The position numbers were made by a program, and so were the translations under genes. DNA of 64,000 nt from Aphelocoma coerulescens (Eukaryota; Chordata; Aves; Passeriformes; Corvidae). Location: the NCBI RefSeq assembly GCF_041296385.1, contig NW_027183504.1, forward strand, positions 248,001 through 312,000. The letters are read 5' to 3'. Under the pieces are notes generated by a model. The model did no database searches. It was given only the letters and a program-made list of their open reading frames with translations, and had not been told where the DNA came from. Below are positions 16,287 through 27,655 of this stretch, one piece after another (position 1 is the stretch's first letter; each line of letters opens with the position of its first letter).

Positions 16287-18090
16287 GCTGAGAGCTACTA
16301 GACAAGAACAAGCTCATCAAATTATGGCCACTATTGATGTCAAGGACATGTTTTTTATGGTCCCCTCGCAGGAACAAGATCAGGAGCGTTTTGCTTTCAC
16401 GGGGGAGGGCCAGCAATATACTTTCACTCGCCTCCCACAAGGATTCAAACACTCACCCACTCTAGCACATCATGCACTAGCACAAGAATTGTCACTCATT
16501 CCTCCTGCACCAGGAGTAAGAGTATACCAATACATTGATGGCATTTTGGTGGCAGGAGATGAGATTACACCTGTACAAACAACACAAACAAACATCATTA
16601 AACATCTAGAATCCCCGGGCTTACGTATTCCTCCTGAAAAAGTACAACTCCCTTCCCTAGAAGTAAAATTCTTGGGAATCTGGTGGAAAGGAGGAATGGT
16701 GTGTATTGCCCCAGACACCCTCAGCCACCTAGACCAAATTGAAACCCCAGAGACTAAAAAAGACCTGCAGCATGCTTTAGGCCTGCTAATTTTTTGGAGG
16801 AAACACATTCCTGACTTTTCAATAATTGCAAGGCCCCTGTATGATTTGCTAGGAAAAAAAGCAAAGTGGGATTGGACTCCCTTGCACGATGAGGCCCTAC
16901 AACTCCTAATTTTTGAAGCTAACACATACCAATCCCTAGGTCCTATACATCCCACTGATCCAGTACACATGGAATGGCGATTTGCAAGCTCTGGACTGTC
17001 TATACATTTATGGCAGAAAGGACCCGATGGTCCTACCAGACCCATAGGCTTTTACTCACGCAGTTTTAAAGATGCAGAAAAACGATATTCTACCTGGGAA
17101 AAAAGTTTATTCGTGGTCAGCACTGCTTTTCAGGAAGCAGAGAAAACTACCCACAAACAACCCCTGATTTTAAGGGAACCTTTTCAAGTCATCAAGTCAG
17201 TTTTGGCAGGAATCCCACCCCCTGACGGGGTGGCCCAACGTGCCTCTGTTTGCAAACGGTATGCTCAAATGGAACATTATTGCACCATTTTTCAAGTAAC
17301 AGAAGGAGCTCGCAAAAATCTTCCTCTACAAGATGAGGTAACCCTAAATAGCACCACTGACTTTTCACCTTCTATGATCCAAGTTGCTCCCCCGTACTCA
17401 GAACGATTGCAGAATGTGTGGTTTACGGATGCATCAGCAAAGCGAGAAGGTAAGGTTTGGAAATGTGGTGCTGTAGCCTTACAAATAAATACAGGCAAGC
17501 AAATTGTAACAGAAGGGGAAGGTAGTGCACAAGTGGGAGAACTGGCAGCAGTCTGGAGTGTATTTAACCATGCATCTGAAACCTCAGACTCTGTATATGT
17601 TTACACTGATTCTTTTGCTGTGTTCAAAGGGTGTACTGAATGGCTCCCCTTCTGGGACAAAAAGGACTGGGAAGTAAACAGGGTCCCTGCTTGGCAAAAG
17701 GAAAAATGGCAAGAAATTCTTGCTGTAGCAAAAAAGGGGAACTTTTTAGTTGGCTGGGTAGCCTCTCATCAAGAAAAGGAAACCCCAACTAGCCACTGGA
17801 ATCACAAAGTAGATGAGAGGGCCAGATTAGCCCCACTAAGTAGAAAACCTCCAAGAGAAAACTGGGATCCATTATTAGAATGGTTGCACTTAAAGCGACA
17901 GCACACCGGGGCACAAGACCTATACAAGGAAGCAGCAAGCAGAGGATGGCCGGGGACTCGGGAAATGTGCCGTACCTGCAGATCTTCATGCGAGCAGTGC
18001 CGGACCCGATCAGAGCGTCACCCTTTAGAACAACCCCCCTCACATATCAGAGACAGGAAAGGGACTGTGGGACACATGGCAAGTAGATGA
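16219..18090 (+). CDS. pol: RT palm, RNase H, integrase zinc domain (copy 2)
   Basis: Same 588-codon frame from the ATG at 16324; the catalytic box reads Tyr-Ile-Asp-Gly at 16531-16542, so reverse transcriptase is inactive. Confidence 0.85.
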   Translation, partial: QETIGGLTQNTGPLTAAVPNIAELRATRQEQAHQIMATIDVKDMFFMVPSQEQDQERFAFTGEGQQYTFTRLPQGFKHSPTLAHHALAQELSLIPPAPGVRVYQYIDGILVAGDEITPVQTTQTNIIKHLESPGLRIPPEKVQLPSLEVKFLGIWWKGGMVCIAPDTLSHLDQIETPETKKDLQHALGLLIFWRKHIPDFSIIARPLYDLLGKKAKWDWTPLHDEALQLLIFEANTYQSLGPIHPTDPVHMEWRFASSGLSIHLWQKGPDGPTRPIGFYSRSFKDAEKRYSTWEKSLFVVSTAFQEAEKTTHKQPLILREPFQVIKSVLAGIPPPDGVAQRASVCKRYAQMEHYCTIFQVTEGARKNLPLQDEVTLNSTTDFSPSMIQVAPPYSERLQNVWFTDASAKREGKVWKCGAVALQINTGKQIVTEGEGSAQVGELAAVWSVFNHASETSDSVYVYTDSFAVFKGCTEWLPFWDKKDWEVNRVPAWQKEKWQEILAVAKKGNFLVGWVASHQEKETPTSHWNHKVDERARLAPLSRKPPRENWDPLLEWLHLKRQHTGAQDLYKEAASRGWPGTREMCRTCRSSCEQCRTRSERHPLEQPPSHIRDRKGTVGHMASR

Positions 18091-18712
18091 TATTGGACCT
18101 TTTGGAAAGTCTGAGGGCAAACAACACGTGTCGGTAGAAGTCAGGTCAGGACTAGTCCAAGCAGGAGCCTTCTCTCGGGCAACTAGTGCAAACACATTAG
18201 AAGCCCTTAAAATGTGGTTCAGTTTCTTTCCAAAACCTGTACCTATCCAATCCGACAACGGGGCACATTTCACAGCGACCATCGTCCAAAAATGGGCCAA
18301 AGAAGAAGGGATCCAGTGGATATTTCACACACCCCATTATCCACAAGCAAATGGCATCGTCGAGAGAACAAATGGCCTGCTTAAGCGATTTCTGAAACCT
18401 CAACATTCTAATTGGACTGAACGACTATGGGATGCTGTGAAAACAGTACATGAGCAATGGGGAGTAAATGGATGTCCCAGACTCACAGCTTTTTATCTGC
18501 AGCCTCCCTCCTTGATACCAGCAACATCTAAACCTACAGGTAATCAAAAACCCGCACGCTTCCCAGGACAGCCTGTATGGGTGGAACTGCCTACCGCAGG
18601 AGCTGTACCCATGGTACTCACTACTCCTTTGAACATGCATACCTGGAAAGCAAACGATGCTTATGGCAAAGAACACAAAATAAGCTCTCGCTGGCTTATT
18701 CCTACATTTTAA
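18029..18712 (+). CDS. pol: Integrase core segment (copy 2)
   Basis: D,D-35-E residues intact, with Trp at the position that is Arg in copies 3 and 4; separated from the zinc domain by a frameshift. Confidence 0.8.
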   Translation, partial: NNPPHISETGKGLWDTWQVDDIGPFGKSEGKQHVSVEVRSGLVQAGAFSRATSANTLEALKMWFSFFPKPVPIQSDNGAHFTATIVQKWAKEEGIQWIFHTPHYPQANGIVERTNGLLKRFLKPQHSNWTERLWDAVKTVHEQWGVNGCPRLTAFYLQPPSLIPATSKPTGNQKPARFPGQPVWVELPTAGAVPMVLTTPLNMHTWKANDAYGKEHKISSRWLIPTF

Positions 18713-18822
18713 TATTAGCCCTGAAAGGGGCTGGACAGACTTTTTCTTGTCTTTCACAGGTAACTGAACAACAGGAGAAAAAAATATTCAGGACTGTGCA
18801 TGAAAAACCTCAGATACGAACT

Positions 18823-20703
18823 ATGCTTCGGTTTACTGGTAATTCTGATTGTAACATGTTAGCTCTATTTTTATGCTTATTTACCTTGTGCATGTGCTCA
18901 GCAGAGCTAGCTAGCAGAGCTAGATCAAAGGAAGCTTGCCTGGAAATTAGGAAAAGGGTTTGCAAAAATATGGAATCCTACTGATCAAGGTGTATGTGTA
19001 ACATTACCTGATTCTGCTGAACCAGGATTGCCATCTTACATAGTACCCTTGAATTTATCTTTTGTCCTCAATATGACTAGTGTGGCAGCTCCATTGCCTC
19101 TACCTGAACAGTGGACAAGTAAGAAAAATGGAGCCCAAGTTGAGTGCAGAGGTACCCCTATAGTACATAACCTTTACCAAACATATGACCCACCTTCTGA
19201 TGCACCTCATGAAGGACAGTTGCACCAGAAATATTGTAGAACTAGGCGTCCAAAGGTAAATAGAACCATCTTATCTCAAATTGAATCCCCTCACCCAGCC
19301 ATCAAATTAAATAAAAGTAAATTCAGCCCTGAGACAATAACCTTTGAGGAATATAATGCTAAACAGCTCTGCCTTGTTTACCCATGGGATCCACGGTTTG
19401 ACCCACTCTACACACCAGATGTAGATGAAGGCAAATATAGCACAGTTTTTAACCCTTCCTGCTGTGGTCAACTTCCGAACATAACAAATAGAACCCCAAT
19501 CGACTGACAACATTTAATGTGGGCATGGTCTGTACAAACAGTTCTTAAAGGTAAATTTAGAGACTAAAAAAGACTACAAAAGAAGATAGTCCTCTAGTCA
19601 ATTGCTCAAAGGTGATAACATGCAAAGAAGGACCAGGAGATCCTCCAGAAACATGGTTTTCACTTAGAATTCGAACATTAGGAACTGATGTGTGTACTTG
19701 TTGGGGATACCTCTCAAAAGGCTGGAGAAATCAAGATGAGTCCTGTAACTCCTCCTACAAATACCTTCTCAACCCATGTGGAGTTCCTTTTACCCACTAC
19801 CCAGTCCGTGGGACTCCAATCAATACTAAGCCAGAAATCACCGTCCTTGATTTTGCAGATGCAACTAAGTGGAAAACTGCAAAATATATAGCCCCTCTTG
19901 GAATGGCTTGGGGATGCTCTGATGAGATATTTTATTCACATTTGTCATTAGAACAACATGCTGGACTTAGGTGTGGAATTGGAATTCCCTCCCTTTGCCC
20001 CAGACGTATTTTTACTTTCACCAAAGTGTCTAAAGAACGTCACTGTCGTAGTGTTCCCTCTTCAAAGGCAACACAAAGAGCAGAATGGGCAATTCAAGGA
20101 GTTGACATTCCAGATTACTATACCACTGGAGAAAAAGTATCTCTATTTCTGGAAAATTTCTTTACTCCCTATGTTACCTTTAAAAGACACCAGTTCGTAT
20201 TAGAAGATATTACCTGGCAATTAAGTATATGAAGCAATTGGACACAAGATGCATTTGGAGAATTATACACCCAAGTCCAGCAAAATACTAAAATGACCCT
20301 GCAAAATAGATTAGCTTTAGATATGGTATTGTTAAAAGAACAAGGAGTTTGTGGGATGTTCAATAGAACAGAAACTGAGGGTTGTATTACAATTCATAAT
20401 GCCTCTAGCTCCGCTGAGGAGGCATGAGCTAAGATGAGAGAAATAAGTAATCATACTAGAAATTTGTTTCATGCAATGCAACTGCGAGAAGTATTTGATA
20501 GTTCATGGGTCACTACCATCCTAAAGTATTTTGGGCTCACAGGGTGGGGAAAATGGTTAGCACAACTTGCAATAACAATTGCTACTGGAATTGCATTGCT
20601 AATCGTTGGTATTGGCCGGGTTAAATGCATGATACAACACTTACTCCTTTCCTTCTCCCCCTCTGTACGCTGTATTCAAATCACCACCACCGAAGAAGGC
20701 TGA
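18823..20703 (+). pseudogene. env: env, multiply broken (copy 2)
   Basis: Signal peptide from 18823, surface segments ending at 19507 and 20232, transmembrane part to 20703; TGA stops at 20230-20232 and 20425-20427 as in copy 1. Confidence 0.65.
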
Positions 20704-21131
20704 CCCTTGCCTCTCCCCCCCCCCCCCCCACCACCACTGCCTGCTGCGAGACACTCTGAGGCCTCCTGGAGCCGACGCCGCCCGCCTGAGGAGAACCCCC
20801 CGAACCTGCACCTCTGGAGCAGAACCACGAGTGAGTTGTGGAACCCCTCCCCTGCTGCTGCGTGCCGTGCTGAGAGCACCGGGAGTGGGCCAAGGCTCGG
20901 CTGCAGCGACCGGGCACCGCGCCTGCAACTCGGAGGACGGGCGGCCGCCTTGCAGCCAAACTGCTCCCAAGATCAGAGGAGGCAGATAAGACGCTTCCAA
21001 CTGCTTCGCTCCCCCCACCCCATCTCGGCGGCACTAAAGGTAGCACAGTGAGCTGCTGCTCAGACGGACCTTCCCTTCTCTTTTTTTTTTTTTTTCTTTT
21101 TCCTTTTTTGTAATTGGGAGACATTGCCAGC

Positions 21132-21388
21132 ATGGGCGCAGAGTTTCAGCACCAAAAGACCCCGTACTACAGGTATGGACTTGCTTTTTAACAAAAAAAG
21201 GCATAAAATACGACCAACAGGCTTTAACACCCTTAAGCACATGGTGTAAGAGCCACAGACTAGACGGCTCCGAGGGGACTGCCCTGGGCTTGGAAAGGTT
21301 GAAGCAGGCTGGTAAAATTAGAATCGAAGTGGCTCCCACAGGAGATGAGACAGCTATTAATGTGCTAAAGCCTTGGAGGCTCCTTTAA
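21132..21388 (+). pseudogene. gag: Class II Gag matrix fragment (copy 2)
   Basis: Met-Gly-Ala start and frameshift as in copy 1; preceded by C15 and T15 tracts. Confidence 0.5.
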
Positions 21389-21909
21389 AAAGGAGAATAA
21401 TGCAAGGATGACGGTGGGAACACGGCGGGCGCCGCCCACTGAGGCCGGCAGCGAGGAGAGGGCGCCGGGAGAGGCAGCGGGAGGCGTGGCCGCAGCACCG
21501 GGCGCGCAAGAGAGCACCGCGGCCGAGCAGCCTTTCCGCCAACTGCACATCCTGGTCCCTCTCGCCCTGGGAAATGCGTGTGGGGGCTGGGGCCAGGGGG
21601 GCTCCGTCCCTCTCAGCCCTGGGGTGACTGCCCCGAGTATCTCCCGCCATGACTTGGACAGAGATCCCCCCAGTCCCGATCGTTCCCCGACAGGAGAGGC
21701 CTGAAGACACCACAGGACCCCCCAGGATGCAGAGGGACGGAGACAGCCCCGGGCCATGCGTGCTCCTCACCCCAGCTGAGGCCGGGGGGGCTCCGGCCTC
21801 CTCTCCCACGGGGAAGGCGGGGGCTTTGGGATTTGTTTGCATCGCAAGCCACTCGCTGGGAGAGCAAAGATCACTCAAGGCATTTGATGTGATTTTTGCC
21901 AATTTTATT

Positions 21910-22283
21910 TTGTTTTACCGTGTTTTACCTGGCATTAGCTGATTTTACCTGGTATTACCTGATTTTACCGTGTTTTACCTGTATTAGATAATATTAGATG
22001 GTATTAGCTGGTATTACCGTGTTTTACCTGGTATTACCGTGTTTTACCTGGTATTACCTGGTATTACCTGATTTTACCTTTGGTGGGCTTCGGGTGGTGT
22101 CCGAACTCTTCCGATTTTGTCCCTCGTTGCCCCGGCGCTGCTGGGGCCCTGCCTTTGCCGAGCCGGGGTTGCTGTCCCTCGTTGCCCCGGTAGTTGCCCG
22201 TCCCTGCCTTTGCCGAGCTGGGGTGCGGTCCCTCGTTGCCGCGGTAGTTGCCCGTCCCTGCCTTTGCCGAGCCGGGGTTGCTG
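21910..22283. repeat. 10-bp minisatellite and 55-bp repeat triplet (copy 2)
   Basis: Decamer array at 21910-22079 and three 54-55 bp repeats at 22120-22283; the unrecognised minus-strand ORF spans 22054-22386. Confidence 0.8.
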
Positions 22284-22533
22284 GCGCTCCCACTGCCATC
22301 TGGAGGGGCCGGCGCAGGTACCTGAGAAAAGTGGCAGAGAGAAAAGGCGCATTGGCGGCGAGAAGCGGCGCAGCGAACCATCCCATCTCCCTCCCAGCCA
22401 CCCCCTCCCACCCGCCCCGGCCTGGGGCTCCAGGGCCGCGGCGCTGAGGGCCGGGCCGCTCCCAGAGCTCCGGCCTCGGGGCTTCCGCTCCTCTCCGCCC
22501 GCTCCGCTCCGCTGCTGCCGCCTCCACGCCGGG

Positions 22534-22715
22534 ACTGCAAGTGAAGCCCCGCCACCGCCGCCGCCTTATATAGGCAGCCTAAGCCCCGCCCCCCCGGGCG
22601 GCAGCCAATGGGAATCGAGCGCCAAGGTTCCTCATTGTGAGGAAACAATGAGGGGCGGGGCCAGAACGTAGCGGAGCGATCTGATTGGTCGAGAGGCAGC
22701 GGGTCAATGACATCA
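22534..22715 (-). promoter_or_regulatory. Minus-strand promoter (copy 2)
   Basis: TATATAAGG, GC boxes and CCAAT motifs identical to copy 1; the plus-facing TATAAAA follows at 22755-22761. Confidence 0.55.
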
Positions 22716-23753
22716 CACCCCGGGCATTACCAAAGCTTAGCAAAAATGAAACCCTATAAAATAGAAAAATTACATTTAAAACGCCACTGGAGTGTGGCAT
22801 TCAGCAGCGGCCGCTCTTTATTGGGGCCAGCTGCACCAGGGGATTTCTCCTCTGAAATATCCTGTGTGCCGAGCGCTCCAAAGCTCCTGTTCACACGCTG
22901 TGCTTTGCATCCTTTTGCATTGCTATCATTCGATTCAACGCTGCCCTTAACTCCCCGCTGGACGCTGCAAAGAGCGGTCTCAGAGCTGCTGAGCCACTAC
23001 TAGCAGGCATCCTGTGACCATGCCTGGCAGTGCTGGCCGCAAATTTTCTGTGGAAACAGAGCGTCCTGCAGCTGTATCCAACGCGCCTGCACAGCCATCA
23101 CAAAAACGCTCGCCCAAGACAGACACGCTATCAGAAGCGGCCGATCCATGCTTAAGCATCATGCCTGGAAATAGCGGCTGGCCAGGAAGTCCTAATGTCG
23201 CCGCTGCCCTTTGTGACAACTCTGCGGTGCAGGCGGCGGGGCCACGACGTCTCCGGGCGACGACACTGCCCCAGAGGCAGGGGGCTCGGGGACGGCCAGT
23301 GCCAGCACCGCACCGAGCCCGCTGATTGCTCCACAGGCCGCGGCCTCTGTGACACGCGGGGACAGCGCCTGGCTCGCAGCGCAGGGAGGCAGGGCCGGCA
23401 TCAGGGCGGGCTGGGGGAGGGGGCGGCGTTGAAGCCCCACTTGGGCTGCCTTTGGCTGCCATTGCGGCTCAGGCCGGCCTTAGGGCTGGCCCTGCCCTTA
23501 GGGCTAACGGTGGCCTTGAGCTTGGAGCCTGCCTTGGGCTAGGGAGTGCACCTGGGGCACTGGCCTTAACTCCATGAATGGTTGGCCTTAGGGCAGCAGT
23601 TGGGGCTGAGTTTGGGAGTTAGAGCTAAAGGCGGCATTGGAGTATGGGCTGGGGCTGGGCTCAAAGCTGGATTTAGGGCTTCAGCTGGGATTGGTGTTGG
23701 GCTTGATCTTAAGAGTTGCAGTTGGGGCTGGCTTTGGCCTTCGAGCTCACCGT

Positions 23754-24327
23754 TGTTATAAACGAAGCTGAGACTTTTTTTAAAAAAGAAAAGCCAGCTC
23801 GTTTGTTTATTCATTAACAACTGAGAGCGAGAACCCAGGATAAGCCCAGGCTCCGCACGACAAGCCAGAGTAAAGCAGCACACAAAAAGGACAGTGTGAC
23901 CCACTGGGTGCAACCTTGGACCCCAAGTTCCGCAGGAGCTCCCCGGATAAAGTCCCAGGTCCGTTCTTATGCCCTCTGTCTGTTCACAATTGGTGGATTT
24001 TGGATTCTTCTTCTGATTGGCTCGCTTCCAGGGGTTCTATTGGTCTTTATCAAGATGCATTTTTGTCCAATCATTTCCCGAGGGTGTCGAATGATTGGCT
24101 AAGCGGTCCAAGATGTTGACATCACCTGCATGAGGTCATTTTCTAGTCCATCACGTCATCACATCCCCAATTGCGTCTCCACCTAGTGCTCACACTCCGA
24201 TATTACACCCAGACAGTCTCGCAATATCCTCCGTTAACATGCCCATGTATCCAACTATCAACTCCCCTCTTTTCTATCTCCTCCAAACAGTAAAAATCAA
24301 CACCCTGAAACCAATTCATTTATTACA
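23754..24327 (-). mobile_element. Solo LTR, antisense (copy 3)
   Basis: Same element and CCGT flanks as copy 1. Confidence 0.8.
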
Positions 24328-25483
24328 CCGTTGCATTTGGTTTAGGGCTGAGCATTTAGCAAGGGGCTGGAATTAGGAGAGGCCTCGGCGTTAGGGCTGG
24401 GTTTTACATTACAGCTACCATTGGCGTGAAGGCTAAATGTGGCGTTTGCCTTCAGCCTGGCCTTGGTATTGGCTCTGGGGCTGCACGGGTCTGCCACTGG
24501 CATGGGATGAAATCCAGGACTGTGAGCGTGTCTAAACATGGAGTGAGACTGAGATCAGAATGGGCGTGCGCTTTGGGACCGAGCGCACGCCCAGCGGAAA
24601 AGAGAAGACGTCACTGCGGGATGTCCCTGGCATCGTCCCCGCCCTGCTCAGGCACCACCAAACCTGGCGGCAGCTGCCTTGGCCAAGATGCAGGTGCTCC
24701 CAGCTCTGGCTGCTCCCGCTTCCGGCTGCTCCCAGCCCCCCTCCAGCTCTGCTGGAGCCCCTTTAGGCACTGCAAGGGTGATTGGCCCCAAACTGGGCCC
24801 TACTTTTACTGTCAAATAAAATACATCAATTTTTTGGCATCGACATTTAATCTCGTTTGGTTTTAATCTCATATCTGGCAATATTTTGAACCTTCGAAGT
24901 TCTTTCTGGTTTATGCTCAGAGACTTCGCCTGCTTTGCCTTTCTGGGTCTGAACCGGATCGTAACACTTTATTGGCATAGTCGGCAGGATCCCCGTAAAA
25001 TGAGAGTGTTGTTTCCAAAAAATGCATGAATTGCTAATTCTTATGATTGGATCATTTTAGGAAAATAAAACAACGTACCTTTCTACATTTCCTAACACCT
25101 CTCTACCTTTCTTACTCTGTCTTACTCTTTTGTTTGTTTGTTTGTTTGCTTGTGTGTTTGCACATGCACCTGAGCTAAAACGGTGCTCCCGAGGCCCAGG
25201 GTCTGGGAAATTGGCACTCCTGTAGGTAAAAGACCTGGGAGTTTGGAAAGTAATTTTGAGACTTGTAACTTTGGTAAACACTAGGTGCTCTCGAGGTGTA
25301 AGGAGTAGGACCTCAGAAACCATTTTGTAAGGGGTGTCCCTCAAGAGAGACTACTCCAGTGTTTGTAACTTTCTTTGGTTTGGCAGAAGAGGAACCTTCC
25401 CAGAGTGCAGGGGTGAGACTTTTGTAAATTTACTTTACGCTGGGCATCCTCTAGGAATGATCACTCCGACATTTGTAAGTAAC

Positions 25484-27056
25484 ATGGGACATCATACACA
25501 AGCTTTGTTTACTTTGTTGGATGAATTTGGTGCCAGGCCATCTCCTCCAGGGACGGACTGGGCACAAAACTATTGGTATAATATCCAAGCACTCGTTGAT
25601 CGAGTCTCTGTCCTGCGCACAGGAGCGAGACTCAAAAAAGGTAAAGCGCAACCAGTGGTATGTTCTGTCTTAGCTGCTGCTGTGCTAGCTGCAGTAGGAC
25701 ACAGAGAGCACCAGCAGAAAGCTGATACGGAAGTTACTGCTTCATTACAGCATTTGGTTAAAGCATTGCAAGTTCAGCTGGAGCTAACACCCACCTCCTC
25801 CAGGAAGAGATAAGGAATGAAAAGGCTACTGTCTGTGTGCTCCGAGAGGAGCTGTTTGCAAGATCAGCAAATGAGGGAAAAAAGGAGTCAGAGCTGGAAC
25901 TATCTAAAGAAGCGTACCCCCTCTCGGACTTAGAATCCTTGCGTAATCACTCAGAAAAGCCCTCAGCCTCGCTCCGTCCCTTCATTAAAACAGAATACAC
26001 CCATGAGGCTTCAGACGACGACACACCTGACATAACCACAAAAGAAATCCCATCTACAGCTACTGAATTGGCCAAACTAAAGGAAGGGTATAGCCAAAGT
26101 CCCAAAGAATCTGAAACTGAATGTGTTTGGAGACTCTCTCTCACACGGGCTGACCAAATTCTGTTCTCAGAAAAAGAGGCAGAAGGGTACTGGAGGGGCA
26201 GGAGTCTTCCTTACCACAGGAGATAACCGTGCTCCTTGGTCCCTCCCCAGAGAGCTGCTGATTGGGCTGGCAGACTCAGTCCTTCAGAAAGAGGAGATCC
26301 CCTGGCTATAGTAAGGAATGTCAATCAGACTGTAGAAAGTGTACAGAAAGCGGCTCGTTTACAAATGATGCATGATAGGAAATTAACACCACGAGGTGAA
26401 TCTCCAGTGATGGTGCCTGTGGATCCTGAGAGAATGATACCTCTTATCAGAGGCCTCCCTGAAGCTGTGAAACCCATAGGCATGCAGCTAAAAGGACAAA
26501 TAGAAAGTCTCCCAATTGCAGAAAGAGCTGTAGCCACCTTGGAGGCAGCAGCTATTTCCCTCAGTCTTAAGCGGGCAAAAGGGAAGGTTTGGACCTGGGG
26601 GGGAAGGTGGCACAAGAATTAATTAATTACGGGAGAAAATATGGCCCAATTCCTTCAAATACAACTGATTCTAGATCAATTCGGCGCACAGAGTGCAAAA
26701 CCCTGTCCCCAGCAAAACTCCAAAAGGTAAGGTTCTCCCCTGGGCTGGGTAGACAAACAAATACAGGGGAAGAACGCAAGGAGAAAAGAAATGCCCTGTG
26801 GATTGCGGGCTTACAAAAGGGAGTCCCAAGGACCCTAATGGATGGCCAGCCCACTAATAAATTAGAACTATTCATCCAAGAGTGGCCAGCAAAAGAGGAA
26901 CCATTAAAAGCTGTCCCTGCTACAGCCCCTCCCCTGGAGGAACCACAAGAAAGGGAAGGTGACAGAAAACCCTTATCTTTGCAGAAGGTAAGCCAGGGGG
27001 CGAAGGGTGGATTCACATCAGGCGCCTTTCTAACAATTCCAGAGGAGACCCGTTAA
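25484..27056 (+). pseudogene. gag: gag, frameshifted (copy 3)
   Basis: Identical to copy 1 in every translated segment. Confidence 0.65.
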
Positions 27057-27655
27057 TAACCTGTCCTACTGGTCCCCACAAAGCCCCGGTAACTTTTTTA
27101 GTAGATACTGGTGCTCAGGTGTCTGCCCTTAAAATTGAAGATGCCTCCTCACGTGGAATCACTCCCTCACGTAAGAGTATACGTGTCACAGATGTTTTTG
27201 AGAATAGCCAAGCCCAGATGACAGCAAAGGTAAGACGCTGGTTACCGGCAGAAGAGAAAGCAGTTGACACCCTAATGATTACAGGTGAATTTCCTACAAA
27301 TTCACTGGGTCTGGACCTCCTAAAGGGAAGGCCTTGGACCAATGAAGAAGGAAAAATAGGGACTTTGGGGCAGGAAACCTCCCATTTGTGTTTGTTAAGT
27401 TCTGCTCCTGCTCTTCCCCCCTCCCTAGTAACCAATGTCAAACCTTACCCCTTGCCTTTAGGAGCCAGAGAAGGAATCACACCAATTATTGCACATTTGA
27501 AAGAAAAAGGAATAGTGATTGCAACACATTCCCCTTACAATGCTCCTGTGTGGCCAGTCCGCAAGCCTAATGGCAACTGGAGACTGACAGGAGACTATCG
27601 GCGGCTTAACTCAAAATACAGGGCCTCTCACTGCTGCAGTCCCAAACATTGCTGA
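26963..27655 (+). CDS. pro: Protease and N-terminal reverse transcriptase segment (copy 3)
   Basis: Asp-Thr-Gly-Ala at 27104-27115; otherwise as in copy 1. Confidence 0.75.
   Translation, partial: QKTLIFAEGKPGGEGWIHIRRLSNNSRGDPLITCPTGPHKAPVTFLVDTGAQVSALKIEDASSRGITPSRKSIRVTDVFENSQAQMTAKVRRWLPAEEKAVDTLMITGEFPTNSLGLDLLKGRPWTNEEGKIGTLGQETSHLCLLSSAPALPPSLVTNVKPYPLPLGAREGITPIIAHLKEKGIVIATHSPYNAPVWPVRKPNGNWRLTGDYRRLNSKYRASHCCSPKHC

Larger units (their letters stand above)
13169..20703 (+). mobile_element. Defective endogenous retrovirus (copy 2)
   Basis: LTR remnant, primer-binding site at 13604-13621, gag-pro-pol-env and all breaks as in copy 1. Confidence 0.9.
11370..22738. repeat. Tandem unit, copy 2
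   Basis: Same content and order as copy 1, 11369 bases on. I found no difference from copy 1, including the C15 and T15 tracts, which points to a very recent duplication or conversion. The degenerate TTAGGGCT blocks, tRNA-Ser-type primer site (13604-13621) and minus-strand ORF (11611-12093) are all present. Confidence 0.97.
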
